Shown here: positions 1-10,959 of the stretch, piece after piece
How the letters are laid out: every line of letters begins with the position of its first letter
Numbering within the stretch: position 1 is the first letter of the stretch
Source: Rachicladosporium sp. CCFEE 5018
Lineage: Eukaryota > Ascomycota > Dothideomycetes > Cladosporiales > Cladosporiaceae
DNA length: 64,000 nt
Direction of reading: 5' to 3'
Assembly (NCBI GenBank): GCA_002077045.2
Contig: KZ111140.1
Span: forward strand, 1,391,856 to 1,455,855
Made by a program: the position numbers and the translations under genes
The notes under the pieces: model-generated
Seen by the model: only the letters and a program-made list of their open reading frames with translations
Told to the model about the DNA's origin: nothing
Databases searched by the model: none

Positions 1-744
1 AACTGGGAATAGTGTCTTACGGAGGAGCGCAGGGGGGCATAAGAGGCGAGTTCGTCGACTACACGGAAGCGGCATCAGCAGTTGGGAGGTGAACTTCTAA
101 TGAAATGGGAATGGTCCGGACATCGCTCGCGCGGGAGATCGCAGCGTAGGATACAGGAAGGTCGTCATACATCCGGACGAGGTAATATGTAGTATCGCTT
201 TGTGCTGGCCACGGGGCGATGCCGAGAAGATAGTTATGTACATGTACATGTGAGAGATTCATCAATGATTGCATTCCACACGGCACACTTCCTGTACCTC
301 TGGTGGATTTGCTACCAACCGCATGTGGACCCCGGGTGGAAGGAACGACTCGAAGAAGGGAGTCAAGTGTCAAGAGGCATCGCCAGTTACGTCAGCTCAC
401 TCATGAAACTCGAATTGACCATCTCATGCCGCTTAACATATGTGAGAGTGGGAAACGCGTTCAGCGTTTCCCGTAGTCCGATTCTGAAAAATCCAAGAGC
501 CTGAAGTGACGTCTCTGAACCTCGTATGTTCACCTCTGCTACAGTGCAGGCCATCCCAGCTAGTGGCCGTTGCAGAACAACTTCAGGTGGCCCATGAACA
601 TCGGTGGCAATCCCTGCATCAATAGCAACCGGGGGCTACTCGTATAGACAGACTCTTCTGAGAGTGATGTCCCGAATCACGACATCGCTGCGGAATTCTC
701 TGTCGACCCGCACTCAGCTGCTGTGCATGAGCGCTACTACGGAC
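1..744. other. No gene seen (duplicated non-coding DNA)
   Basis: Only short frames occur here and none has recognisable protein character. The stretch matches 21266-22010 with a few percent substitutions. It lies downstream of the minus-strand Myb-like locus and may hold its 3' untranslated region. A short palindromic run of TGTACA units is near 238-249 and is kept in the other copy. Confidence 0.6.
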
Positions 745-2087
745 CTAACATCGCGTAGGCATCAGACTAGAGACGGGTCCCAGTGGGGCCGCTGTTGGCT
801 CCATAGTCTGCAGCTTGTCGTACGCCGAGGTATCGACCCACAGCCTCACTGCCACAGACTCCAAGTCCTGTGTGTGGCGTACATCTAGGGATGGCAGAAC
901 GCGTCTCGGGTAGGGTACTGTCACGGAGCCCAGAAGAGGTGGCTTAGGGGCCATCGATCGCAGTCCAGTCGAGGGCGAACTCGTGCCTCGGACGGCGTAG
1001 CTGTTGATTGCTGGGTATCTTGACAGTCCGCTGGGGTGCATGACGTTCGAGTTCAAGATGTCGTCGAATATGCTTGGCAGGGTGAGTGGTTTCGTCTGTG
1101 CAGGATTGGAGACCGCCAGAAGAGTGGTGTTTGTGCCCTTGTTTGATGTGCAGAAAAGTTAGTTGCTTCGTACTGAGGCTTTAGTATGGTAGTTGCTGGC
1201 GGAAATGGCTAGAGCATCGCGATTGTCCGACTTAGCTCTTGCGGAAAACGATATTCTAGATCGCTTCGCAACGGACTGCTCGACATCTGCCGCTCGCTCG
1301 CGTTTCCGGGAATGCTGCTGTGCTCCGGCATTCTGCATCCTTGCGTTGAAGTGATCGAGCGCCCGCTTCACAGAGATCTTGTTGTCTTCGGCATAATCTC
1401 CCCCGGAACGCCTCAGCGGCTTCTCCGGATCTGTCTCTCCCACGGCACGAGCAGCACGAAGTGCAACTTCGTAAGCGGTCCCTTCTGCCAATTCAACATG
1501 GTGAAGGACCTTCAATCGCAGAGCTTGGGCTGTGCGGCCAAGTGTGGGTTCCAAGGCCTGGTAAGGGTTGCCGCCATCAGCAGAGCGGTACTCAAGAAGC
1601 ATTCGGATCTAAATTCGCCGTCAGCATCCGCAGACTATGAAGTAGCGGGTAGTCGCATGCTGATGTAGTATCTCCAGGGATGCTAAGTGGCAAAAGTGCT
1701 GGTGGAACTGTAACAAGGCTATCACAATCCGACTTCCTCGAGAAGAAAGTGCTCCGTAGCCTTCACGGGCATGTCACTTACATGCTCCTCGGTCCACGGC
1801 CTTCCACTATTCCAGAACCTCTTCTCGTTCTTGATGATAGATGAGCCGCGCCCACTGCATGCTGAAGTCGCTAGACTGACGGCTGCTCTATCGCTGCGTT
1901 GGTGTGACAATGGAGATGCTTTACTTCGAGTCATTGCCTCCTTGTACATGATATGGTGGCAAGAGCGTGCTTGAAGCCGTATATGAACGACAGGTACTGA
2001 TAGCGATGGCGAGTAAGAGTCGAGCTGATTGTTGAGAACATACTTACAACTGTAGACAGCCATTTGCAAGGCTTGGAATGGTTGCAT
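745..2087 (-). pseudogene. Myb/SANT-like DNA-binding protein, copy 1, with in-frame stop
   Basis: This is the duplicate of the intact three-exon gene at 22011-23352. By alignment the exons are 2087-2048, about 1861-1782 and 1608-745. The 5' splice sites GTAAGT at 1781 and 2047 are preserved. The second and third exons together encode a Myb-like helical unit with W-T-E-E, a leucine-rich middle and G-R-T-x-x-A-L-R. A single change (TCA in copy 2, TAA here, at 1161-1159) puts a stop in exon 3. The product would end after about 189 residues, and the remaining frame down to 745 stays open. The DNA-binding unit would survive, so this may be a shortened gene rather than a dead one. The change is C to A, not the C to T typical of repeat-induced point mutation. 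Confidence 0.6.
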
Positions 2088-3435
2088 CTGCTTGTAATAG
2101 AAATTGCGCTAAACCCTGGTCCTTCTGGACGTACCAAACCACTTCAGCGCTGGAAATTGACACCCAAACAACCGCGCCATATGTCAATACCTATGCAATT
2201 GACTTTCGGAGGCGCTATGGTCGTGACTGCAGTAGCAATCGTGGAATTAGCCATCGGTCATATTTTTTATCTGCAAGCATATGACCTCGCTTGATACCTG
2301 TGGGTAGCATAACAGATGCTGCGCACAGAATGACATCGCGATACGAGTGGTCGATGCTAGCAGGTTGGTTTCATTGTCGCGACTTCCTCACGCGGTCCAC
2401 AAAGCGAGCTCGGTATTGCGATGACGGGCATGATTTCCTCAAGCCTCTGTTGAACGTCTGTTCTTGGCGCAGGAGGAATATCCACCGGCGTCGTACGTCC
2501 GTAGCGCTGTGCAGAGGTTGACTATGTTGACTTGTTGAGAGGAGAGCAAAACCTTGGAAGTGAGGACATGACTTGACGCGCTTCAAGCATCCGTCCCGCC
2601 TTTCGGCCCGGAAGTCTGGATTTGCACTTGATCGTGCTTACCGAGTCTCCTGGTGACTTCCAGTTGTAGCACTTCACGATACTCTGTCGCCCTTTTCACC
2701 TAGCGACCGAAACATGATACTTGGCACTACGCAGCTTGCTTCTACAGCCACAGCCACGGCCACTCGCTACCCTCTGATGTTCCCGTTTGGCGAGCGAGTC
2801 CCCCACGCTGCTCTGCATTCTGGCCACACGACCTTGACTATCACAGTCTCATACTCGATCATCGAGAGCCCATAATCGAGACGAGGAGCCTACTCGATGT
2901 CCTAGAATGTTGGCACTGTTGGGTCGTAACGTGTGAAGACAATAGATCGACGGGTACAACGGACGGTTTGTCACTCCTCATCTTGGCATTCCTTATCTGC
3001 ACTCCTGTGCCTCGCCTATCTCAAACATCCACCTCGATGGAGCTGCCGCTTTTGTAGATGCCGATAGCATCGCCTGCAATCGAATGGTCGCCGAAGAGGT
3101 CGAGGCAAACCCATCGGATTCTCCGTCGCGATCTTGACTGTACATGTGGACTCACGTCCGGCAGATGCTATCTGACCGGCTACAGAACGCCTCCACACGG
3201 GCAATATGTGAGATACGAAGGCCTTGGCAGTGCTCTCCGCGAATGATCAGCCTGCGTTCTTGACTTCAGATGAGGTCATGGCGGCTCAATCGCATGGACA
3301 CATCGGGGTGTGCGTGTTGTGGAGTGGACGAGTATCACAAGGTAGGCTATTTGTATACCTGTTCGTCCCATCAAAATCTCTCTCTTCGTCCGCAACCCGA
3401 CCTAACGACCTTACCCATACGACTCACTGGCAGCT
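2088..3435. promoter_or_regulatory. Intergenic region upstream of the Myb-like gene and the symporter
   Basis: About 1.35 kb separates two divergent genes, so it should hold both promoters. A 76-codon frame (2064-2294, plus) is open in both copies but starts with TTG and overlaps the antisense first exon, so it is not called. No convincing gene is seen. Confidence 0.5.
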
Positions 3436-5115
3436 ATGTCGGATCCTTCAATGAAAGAGAAAGATGTCGAGGCCTCAATCCGCGGCCCCAGTCCTGATCT
3501 CGCGGTTGGCGAGGTCAAAGACGTTCGCAATGCGGATGCAGCACTGGCTTTCCTCCGACACGAGGGTACAGTGCGAGAGATGACCCCCCAGGATCATAAG
3601 AAGCTTGTCCGCAAGATCGATCTCATGATCATGCCCATCATGTGGGGATGCTACTTCTTTCAGTATCTCGACAAGACGCTTATCAACTACGCCAACGTTA
3701 TGGGCCTACAAGAAGACGCACACATCACCAAGGCTCAGTTCAGCAACCTCGCGTTGATCTTTTACGTGAGCTACTTAGCTTTCGAGTTCCCACACGGATA
3801 TGGCATGCAGCGGCTTCCAACCGCGAAGTATCTGGGCGCAATGGTCTTCTTCTGGGGCACGATTGTCGCGAGTACGAGCGCCTGCAAAAATTGGGGGGCT
3901 CTCGTCACAACCCGTGTACTCCTTGGAGTCTTCGAGAGTGCGGTCGCGCCATCGTTGATCCTCATCACCGGAATGTGGTACAAAGCCGACGAGCAGCCAC
4001 TCCGAACGGGCATCTGGTACTTGGGAACTGGGACCGGCACTGTTGTTGGCAGCCTGATTTCCTACGGTTTCCAGCATTACAAATCCAGCACCTTCACCAG
4101 CTGGCAAATCATGTTTCTTGTTGTTGGCCTGATGACATGTTGCCACGGCCTTGTAGTCATGCTGATCCTCCCGGACAACCCGATGAAGAGTCGTCTGACA
4201 CATGACGAGAAGGTCTGGGCTATTGAGAGACTTCGCGAGAACCAGACTGGTATCGAGAACAAACACTTCAAGCCCGCGCAAGTGTTTGAGTGCCTCACCG
4301 ATCCACAAACCTGGATGCTCTGCTTGATAACCATTGCTTCCAACGTGCCGAATGGCGCTGTCTCTAGCTTCCAAGCCACGCTCATCAAGGGGTTCGGTTA
4401 CGATAGCAAGACCACCGCTCTGCTACAGATCCCGTCGGGATTTATCTCAATCATCGCCATCCTCATTGCCACTTACCTGGCAGGTCGATTCAGCCAACGC
4501 GCTTGGAATCTTATCGCCTTGCTAGTGCCGGGTATCATGGGCGGTTGTTTACTAGGTAATATAGAAGCTGCATATTGATTCACGATTAGCTGACCTCGTG
4601 CGATAGCGTTCTTGCCTGATGAGAACAAGATCGGGAAGCTGATAGGAAACTATCTCACCAACTGCATAGGTAAGCAATCAGGACCCAGAGCCACGCCTAC
4701 CACATACTAACGACCGGCATAGGCGCGACTCTGCCATTACTATACAGCTGGGTGTCATCGAACATTGCAGGCCATAGTAAGAAAGTGACGATGAACGCCC
4801 TGCTACTCATGTCGTTCTGCATCGGCAACATCATCGGACCATTGTCAGTATCCTGCGTCATGCTCTCCATTCGCTCGGCAGAAATACTGACTCCCTTCCA
4901 GGACCTTCACGGCGGAGTCAGCACCTGAATACGTCCCGGCCAAGATTTCAATCGTTGTGACTTGCACCGTTGCTGCAGTCTTGACGATAGCTTTGCGGAT
5001 GTATTACGTCTGGGAGAATAAGCGGCGCGATGCGTTGCCGGACGGTCACAAAGCTGACGTCGAGTTTTCGGATCTGTCTGATCGGAAGAACAAAGAATTC
5101 AGGTATAGACTTTAG
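3436..5115 (+). CDS. Anion:cation symporter (Dal5/allantoate permease family MFS), copy 1
   Basis: Predicted plasma-membrane transporter of the major facilitator superfamily. Its family takes up organic anions such as allantoate, nicotinate, pantothenate or tartrate with protons; the substrate here cannot be read from sequence. Exons are 3436-4555, 4607-4669, 4723-4843 and 4902-5115, giving 505 residues, the usual length. A soluble N-terminus of about 60 residues leads into TM1 (MPIMWGCYFFQYLDKT), with the family hallmark D-K-T-L-I-N-Y-A-x-V-M-G after it. Further membrane segments follow, including G-x-W-Y-x-x-x-E-Q-P-x-R-T-G in the first half. The last three exons supply TM9-12 and a charged tail (WENKRRDALP). 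The reading frame is continuous across all three introns. In exon 1 the two copies differ by about 17 bases but only 2 residues, so both are under purifying selection. Confidence 0.9.
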
Positions 5116-6163
5116 GTGAGACACATGCGTCTGTATGACTTCGAAAGCCTACCACGGGTCTTCTGCCTTCGCTACTCCTACGGTCTATCACGCGCTCATC
5201 CCTCAGTATGCTCACCAATACGAAGAACCTTGGCGTGCATCGTATTTGAGAGTCAAAGGCAAGGTGTTGTCTTGCACCATTTGACCCGACCTCTCACAGA
5301 GACAGCACTACAGTTCTTGAATGCCACTACTGAGCCGATAGCAGCACTGCTAACAGCCCGTGCTCTGGGGGAAGCGGGTGTATCGTAGGCTCGGGAGATC
5401 TTCAAGCAGCAAGTTGAAGTCTGTATATCTTAAGCCGTGTGCCACCCATATGTGTAGTGCAAGACCACGTTGGACGCAGCGGACTATGGTAGTCGTTTGA
5501 ACAAACCCTTTACATGTACTTTCACATTGTCTTCCTACTTGACAGACGCAGACCCGGCGCGCGAAGAGCACTTGCGCTGCTACATGATGCCTGACATCCA
5601 GTGTGCAACTGCAACTGCCAACGGGATGGACAGGCATGGTCTGCCGTCGCTGTAATCGAGAACTTACAGCAAGCTCTTGTTCGCGGATTGGAGGTATGTG
5701 ATTCCCTTCTAGGGTGTTTGAGCCACGACTTCTGACACCGAAGACATGGGAAGTGAAGTGAGCAGAAAGAGCGACACCTGTGGGCATCTCCGAACACCTC
5801 GGTCTGGTAATTGTTCGACAAGCGCCCAGTATACCTTCCAGTCGACAATCGTATGCGGTAGCTCGATATAACGGGTACATTCCGATCTTCCACGTGGATT
5901 GTCCACGTTGCCGCCGATCTGGTGCGGCACTTGCAAGGTTCGTGGCGTCATGCGGAAGGCTTCAAGATGATCGGGTCGCTCTCCTCGCGAAAGCACTGCA
6001 GTGCACTACCCCACTTCAGCCTCTGCTGCTCATCCGAGCAGTACAGTCTCTTCACCACCGTCTGATCGGAGAAGACCTGGATAGTCGCACCTGGCCATTC
6101 AAACTTTATGCATCTGCGAGTTCCCGGCATCCCCAATGCACGAGCACATCTGACCCGGCATCA
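5116..6163. other. No gene seen (intergenic, duplicated)
   Basis: Short frames on both strands, such as a 176-codon minus frame at 5350-5880, are not preserved at the same length in copy 2 (26379-27435). They look like chance openings. The right part probably contains the promoter and 5' leader of the 6426 gene. Confidence 0.55.
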
Positions 6164-6424
6164 ATGCATACGCCACGAAAGCGTGCCAAGATTAGTTGCG
6201 CGACCTCCAACCTCGACTATGCAGCTCTCTGCGACGCTGCACATGCAGCTCTTTGCAGCCACCATCCCACTCTTCATTGCGTCGGGCCCTCTTCATCTTC
6301 ACACTTCACTTCTGTACCCTCCTCTTGGCATGACGATGTCTCTTTCGATGAAGCCGCTGTAATTCAAGGCCCATCGCGGCGGGTCACGACACTCACAGGC
6401 TTTCGAGCAAGTCTTCCTTTTTGA
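6164..6424 (+). other. Upstream ORF or missed first exon of the 6426 gene
   Basis: An 87-codon frame begins MHTPRKRAKIS and ends with TGA one base before the ATG at 6426. Copy 2 has the same start at 27436 but a 1-bp insertion changes the frame after about 47 codons. The first 117 bases are equally long in both copies. If spliced from 6280 to 6399 (GT...CTCACAG) they join in frame to nine further codons and then ATG 6426, and the indel would then lie in the intron. The putative donor, GTCGGG here and GTCAGG in copy 2, is weak. Either a uORF or a first exon is possible. Confidence 0.4.
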
Positions 6425-6425
6425 G

Positions 6426-9119
6426 ATGCGGTTCCCACCTACACCTCCCGACGAGGCGGCGGCGGATCCGCGGCTTGATACGCCGCCTGTGTTGGGGCTT
6501 CCGTCGCCGGACCATACCCCTCCCACGGCTGTCGGCGCAAAGGTGCACATGGGTGATGGCCAGCTACTCAAGACTCTGCGGCCGGCGTTCCTGACTTTCG
6601 ACAATGATTCAAGAGCGGAAAGCTTCATCACGGCGAGGGAGGAGCCTTCGATGGAACATTTGACGCTATTCGAAAATCGAGGTGGACCCTTCCAATTGCC
6701 CATGTCTACTGCTGGTGGGGCTGGAGGCGAGTCCCTAGACATGGACAGCGACGGTCGATATACACCCAAGCCTGACTTGGGACAACGTGAGCTACCGCGG
6801 ACTCCCAGTCTGGTTCGCGATGGTGTCCCGCGCGCCGTGCTAGATCGAGCTGAAAAGCGATCCAGCACGCCTCCAAGTGGTCGTAGCGTGAGAAGAAAGC
6901 GGTATCGTGACAACGCCAGTGAGTCTGGTACAGCTGGTAGTCGCGATGCAACCAGATCCAAATCATACCAGATGGTAGGGACTAGTGAGGCTGGCAGTGC
7001 AGGGTCCGAACAGTATGGGTCCTGGGAGAAGCATGTAAGCTATGTGCATAGCGATGATGAAGACTTGAGAGAGGGGTCACTATCGCCAGCGAGCAGAGAT
7101 TCGGCAGGTGGCGCACCTCCGAACGATGATGCATGGGAGAAGCACATCTCCTACATTTCCTTCGACGGGCCCACAGTCACTTCTGACCAAGTGTCGAGCC
7201 CAGCAGCGATGAGCCCGAATGCTGGAGGGCTGTCGAGCATACACCTCCGTGGTAAGGGAAGTAAGAGGTCTGGGCATGGCATGAACACTAGGAAGGTGCG
7301 ATCGAGCAACACACGTGGGCTAAGCGATATTGCTCGACCGGACGAATTGCCACACGAACGAAAACACTCTCTTCACAGAGTTTCTCACCTCGACGCTCTA
7401 CAGCCGCCTCCGTTGAACATTACAGTGCGCAAGAAGCGACTGCCTCAACCATCCACGATTGGTGTTGTCGACGACAGTTTCGGTGACAGAGAGCCTACAG
7501 TCCTGCGCGACGATTTGGACTTCGATGAGAGCTGTCAAATTCTAACCTCTCACCAACACAACGCCGACGAACTCGACCTGATCTACAGGCACATCCGCAC
7601 AGCGAACATGGACAGGTTTGACGCGCTGCAGTCTGGCAAGGCGGTGGAAGCGAAGGTGATCTCTGCTCAAGACGCCATGGGCCATGCACTGCGACGCGTT
7701 TCCAAATGCCATTCGCTTCGCACTGCGAGCGATGCAAGTAGTGTTAATAGCGGTGATCTGCTTCCCGGGGATGTTCACGGACGTAACACGGTCAAGGAAT
7801 CAGAACCGTCAGTTCGGTCACTATCGCAAGCTATTCGTCCGAGCCGACGCGCTGAAATACTCAGTGGGCAGTACAATCCGAAAGCGTCGAACTTGCGGGC
7901 TGTGTCCAACCCAGTGCCACCACGCGAATTGCGTCGCGAGAGACGAATTCTGAGCGACACGATCAAGAATAGACCGATGGAGGTGTACGACGCGACTTTA
8001 CGTGCCAAATTGCGAAAGGGAAATCAAACATCTGAAGTCATCGAACGGCCTGCCCACCAGTTGCGCCATACCTCGATGCCTGCTTCCAACAAGAGCAAGT
8101 CCAATCGAGCAATGAGCTTAGTGGCTGAGCAAGGCAGCTCGCACAAGACTGAAGCGTTTGAGCACGGTCTCCGTCGTCACTCAAGAGATTATCGCCTGGA
8201 GAAGCTTTCAATGACGAATCATGCTCCAAGACTGGTGGAAGTCGAGCGCATCGTGTCTCCAATTACACCCCAATTCCTGGGTATCTCGGCACATCAGCAT
8301 TCCCGCAGTATGGCAACGATCGCATCGCAAAGTCAATGGTCTGCCAACGCCGAGCTGTGCGAAGCAAGCAACATGGAGATCTTTCCTCACAGCAACAAGA
8401 GTGTCATGGTTGTCGATCATGCCTCTCGACCAACAAGCAAGGACAAAGAGCAATCACTCAAGGACAGCTACATCGATGAAGACGACATTACATTCAAAGG
8501 CCCATATCGCGGCTTTCTAGAACCGTCGTTTACCAAACGCCCTACACAGCCGACTTTCGCGTTGAATGGACAGGATATGCAAGCTGGCGATGGAAAGCAA
8601 GTACCGCAGATCAATTGCATTCCGCCTACGCCAAACAGCGAGTTGGACAGACAGTTGATCAGTCCCGAGAAACGCCCATCACTCGCATCACACGCGCGTC
8701 GTTTCTCTGAGATACTCTTTCCAAGGCGCCAATCGATCTCACAAGGGGAGAACAATGCCCGCAACATCAGCTTGCATCCAAATTGGCGTCCATCTTACGC
8801 GACAAGCTATTCTACAGACTCCGTCGATTCTCTCCCAGAAATGGGACAAGACTTCGACATTTTGCCACGAGGTGGTGATACTTCCGACCACCCAACCAAG
8901 TTCCCAAGAAGGTTGAGTGTTCGCATGCCTGGATTCCGTGGTACAGGAGGGTTTAGTCAGGGTAATAGCTTGGGTATCGATAGGCATGGAACGAACGTAC
9001 GAAGGCATTGGGTGGATGGACAGAGGGTGAAGGGGAATGGGAAGAAAGGATTTAGTATTCCGGGCACAAGCAAGAGGTTCGTGTTCGTTGGTTTGGGAGG
9101 GTTGAAGGGACGCAAGTGA
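6426..9119 (+). CDS. Large low-complexity protein of unknown function, copy 1
   Basis: An uninterrupted 897-codon frame that I cannot assign to a family. The composition is rich in Ser, Pro, Arg and Asp, with long stretches likely to be disordered. A short internal repeat, W-E-K-H-(V/I)-S-Y-(V/I), appears twice about 40 residues apart, near residues 200 and 240. Two proline-directed (S/T-P) clusters lie at the N-terminus. The C-terminus ends in a hydrophobic-basic patch (VFVGLGGLKGRK). No membrane segment or signal peptide is evident. Copy 2 has exactly the same length, yet about 28 of the first 330 residues differ, much more than in the neighbouring transporter. Start: ATG 6426, possibly preceded by an upstream exon (see 6164-6424). 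A regulatory or scaffold protein would fit the composition, but that is a guess. Confidence 0.75.
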   Translation: MRFPPTPPDEAAADPRLDTPPVLGLPSPDHTPPTAVGAKVHMGDGQLLKTLRPAFLTFDNDSRAESFITAREEPSMEHLTLFENRGGPFQLPMSTAGGAGGESLDMDSDGRYTPKPDLGQRELPRTPSLVRDGVPRAVLDRAEKRSSTPPSGRSVRRKRYRDNASESGTAGSRDATRSKSYQMVGTSEAGSAGSEQYGSWEKHVSYVHSDDEDLREGSLSPASRDSAGGAPPNDDAWEKHISYISFDGPTVTSDQVSSPAAMSPNAGGLSSIHLRGKGSKRSGHGMNTRKVRSSNTRGLSDIARPDELPHERKHSLHRVSHLDALQPPPLNITVRKKRLPQPSTIGVVDDSFGDREPTVLRDDLDFDESCQILTSHQHNADELDLIYRHIRTANMDRFDALQSGKAVEAKVISAQDAMGHALRRVSKCHSLRTASDASSVNSGDLLPGDVHGRNTVKESEPSVRSLSQAIRPSRRAEILSGQYNPKASNLRAVSNPVPPRELRRERRILSDTIKNRPMEVYDATLRAKLRKGNQTSEVIERPAHQLRHTSMPASNKSKSNRAMSLVAEQGSSHKTEAFEHGLRRHSRDYRLEKLSMTNHAPRLVEVERIVSPITPQFLGISAHQHSRSMATIASQSQWSANAELCEASNMEIFPHSNKSVMVVDHASRPTSKDKEQSLKDSYIDEDDITFKGPYRGFLEPSFTKRPTQPTFALNGQDMQAGDGKQVPQINCIPPTPNSELDRQLISPEKRPSLASHARRFSEILFPRRQSISQGENNARNISLHPNWRPSYATSYSTDSVDSLPEMGQDFDILPRGGDTSDHPTKFPRRLSVRMPGFRGTGGFSQGNSLGIDRHGTNVRRHWVDGQRVKGNGKKGFSIPGTSKRFVFVGLGGLKGRK

Positions 9120-9627
9120 TGATGTACATGATGGGACAATGGGACGAGACAATGGGTGTACATGACTTTGGACGCGCCACGAGGGTTTAGCTGGCTATGG
9201 GTAACGATTCGGGATAACGGCTTTGGACGCGACTGGGCGATAATTGGTCCGTTGGCTGTAGTATATGTATATTGGCATCCTTTCTTCCACTTCACCTTGA
9301 CGCAACTGAGAGTTCCCTCTTGACTCGACATAGCAGCTCAGTCCGTCTTGTTCCCTGCGCCTCGCTTTCTATCGACAACCTGATTGTCTCAAGCAACCAT
9401 CGCTCGAGGGCCGATTGCTGATAGTGGTGGCTACTGGCATCATCACTTGTGACTCCTGTCACTTCGTCATTATCCCTCGGTTCATGGTGGCTCGATCCCG
9501 CAACCCGTTCCTACCATCACTCACTACAAAGTGATTTCACCACGAGGCGCATCCGTTCATCCTCCGCGCTCGCATGCACCTCAGCTTCACCACGCACATT
9601 CCAGGCAATTGCATCACAGCCGCGACT
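9120..9627. other. Convergent intergenic region, no gene seen
   Basis: About 500 bp between the 3' ends of the 6426 gene and the CoA-transferase. It should carry both 3' untranslated regions. Frames here are short and on the wrong side of known genes. Similarity to 30393-30900 is high. Confidence 0.6.
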
Positions 9628-10959
9628 TCACACCACGCCCTCCTCCCTCAACCTCCCAATCTCACTCTCGCCATACCCAAGCTCTCCCAACACCTCATCA
9701 GTATGCTCGCCCAATCTCGGAGGTCGTGACCTCAGACTTGTATCAGCATCACTGAACTTCACCGGCGTACCAATCCCTCGCCACTCGCCAGAACGCACTG
9801 CATCCCACTCAACAGACTGCACCATGTCCCTTGCCTGCGTTTGCGGATGTTCGAATGCCTGCTGAATGCTGTTCACGGGACCATGAGCCAAACCCGAGCC
9901 ATCGAGCAGAGTCAGCCACTCCTTAGACGTCCTAGCCGAGAAAACGTCGTTGAAGATGTCGTCCATGATAGTGCGGTGTTCGACTCGCTTGGCGTTCGTT
10001 GCAAAGCGCTCGTCGGCAAGAAGATCGTCGCGACCGATCTTCTGACACAGTGTCCGGTATTGACGATCGTTATTTGCAGCCAGTGCCAGCCATAAGCTAC
10101 CCTTACACTTCCAAGTATTGTATGGCACGATCGAAGGATGAGCAGCTCCATACCGTTTACCATCAATGCCTCTGTTGAGCCAGTTGGCGCCGACGTTGAT
10201 CAACAAGCTGATCTGTGTCTCGAAGAGTGAAGACGAAATGTGTTGGCCTTTGCCAGTGCGGTCCCGAGCGTAAAGTGCTGCCATGATGGCTCCGTGAGCA
10301 TAAAGACCCGTAGACATGTCCGTCATACCTAGCCCCGGCCGTACAGGACCGCCGTCTGGGTGGCCGGTGATGTGCATCAGCCCACCCTCAGCGGCTGCAA
10401 TCGCATCGTAGCCTGCACGCTTGCTGTATGGACCAGTGGAGCCATAGCCAGATATCGATGCATAAATGAGCTTTGGATTGACAGCAGACAGCTTCTCATA
10501 GCCAATGCCCAAGCGAGCAGCTCCGCCAGGCACAAAATTCTCAAGCACAACATCAGACTTCTTCGTCAGCTCGTAGACCACATCCAGGGCTTTCGACTTC
10601 TTGAGATCCAGCGTCAGACTCCGTTTGTTGCGATTGATCGCCGCGAAGTAGAAGCTAATCGGCTTCGCATCGTCGATCCAGTCTTGATCTTCACCACTGC
10701 CCTGCCATGATCGAGTCTCGTCGCCTTGGCCAGGCTGCTCGACTTTGATCACATCTGCGCCGTAGTCGGCGAGGATCTGGCTGCAAAACGGACCGGCAAG
10801 AATACGAGAGAAGTCTAGTACACGGACGCCCTCCAATGGCCGGCCCCCTTGTTGTGTCGGTGCGAGTGTTGAAACACTGCGTGCGTGGGGATGAGCAGGA
10901 GCTTGTATCAGGAACGTTCTGCGATTGAGTAGCCTAGTGCGGCCGATCTGTCGAAACAT
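9628..10959 (-). CDS. Family III CoA-transferase (CaiB/BaiF; SUGCT-like), copy 1, mitochondrial
   Basis: Moves coenzyme A between carboxylic acids; the closest known eukaryotic relative by motif is the mitochondrial succinate-hydroxymethylglutarate CoA-transferase. Counted from the Met at 10959 the protein has 443 residues. A presequence rich in Arg and poor in acids (MFRQIGRTRLLNRR) is followed at about 41 by the family start G-V-R-V-L-D-F-S-R-I-L-A-G-P. The conserved stretch around Asp214 (GLGMTDMSTGLY) fits the catalytic aspartate that forms the acyl anhydride. The frame also offers an upstream Met at 10986; 10959 is preferred because it is the first Met shared with copy 2. The gene is intronless. 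It is divergent from the acyl-CoA dehydrogenase across about 250 bp, suggesting joint control. Confidence 0.88.
   Translation of the reverse strand: MFRQIGRTRLLNRRTFLIQAPAHPHARSVSTLAPTQQGGRPLEGVRVLDFSRILAGPFCSQILADYGADVIKVEQPGQGDETRSWQGSGEDQDWIDDAKPISFYFAAINRNKRSLTLDLKKSKALDVVYELTKKSDVVLENFVPGGAARLGIGYEKLSAVNPKLIYASISGYGSTGPYSKRAGYDAIAAAEGGLMHITGHPDGGPVRPGLGMTDMSTGLYAHGAIMAALYARDRTGKGQHISSSLFETQISLLINVGANWLNRGIDGKRYGAAHPSIVPYNTWKCKGSLWLALAANNDRQYRTLCQKIGRDDLLADERFATNAKRVEHRTIMDDIFNDVFSARTSKEWLTLLDGSGLAHGPVNSIQQAFEHPQTQARDMVQSVEWDAVRSGEWRGIGTPVKFSDADTSLRSRPPRLGEHTDEVLGELGYGESEIGRLREEGVV

Noticed and set aside
2064..2294. 76-codon plus-strand frame open in both copies (also 23329-23559)
   Set aside because: It begins with TTG rather than ATG, overlaps the antisense first exon of the Myb-like gene, and shows no family motif.
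5350..5880. 176-codon minus-strand frame
   Set aside because: The duplicate region has indels that break it to 133 codons with a different course, so the frame is not conserved.
6299..6961. 220-codon minus-strand frame, and its shorter match at 27785-28234
   Set aside because: Antisense shadow of the 897-codon gene; lengths differ between copies.
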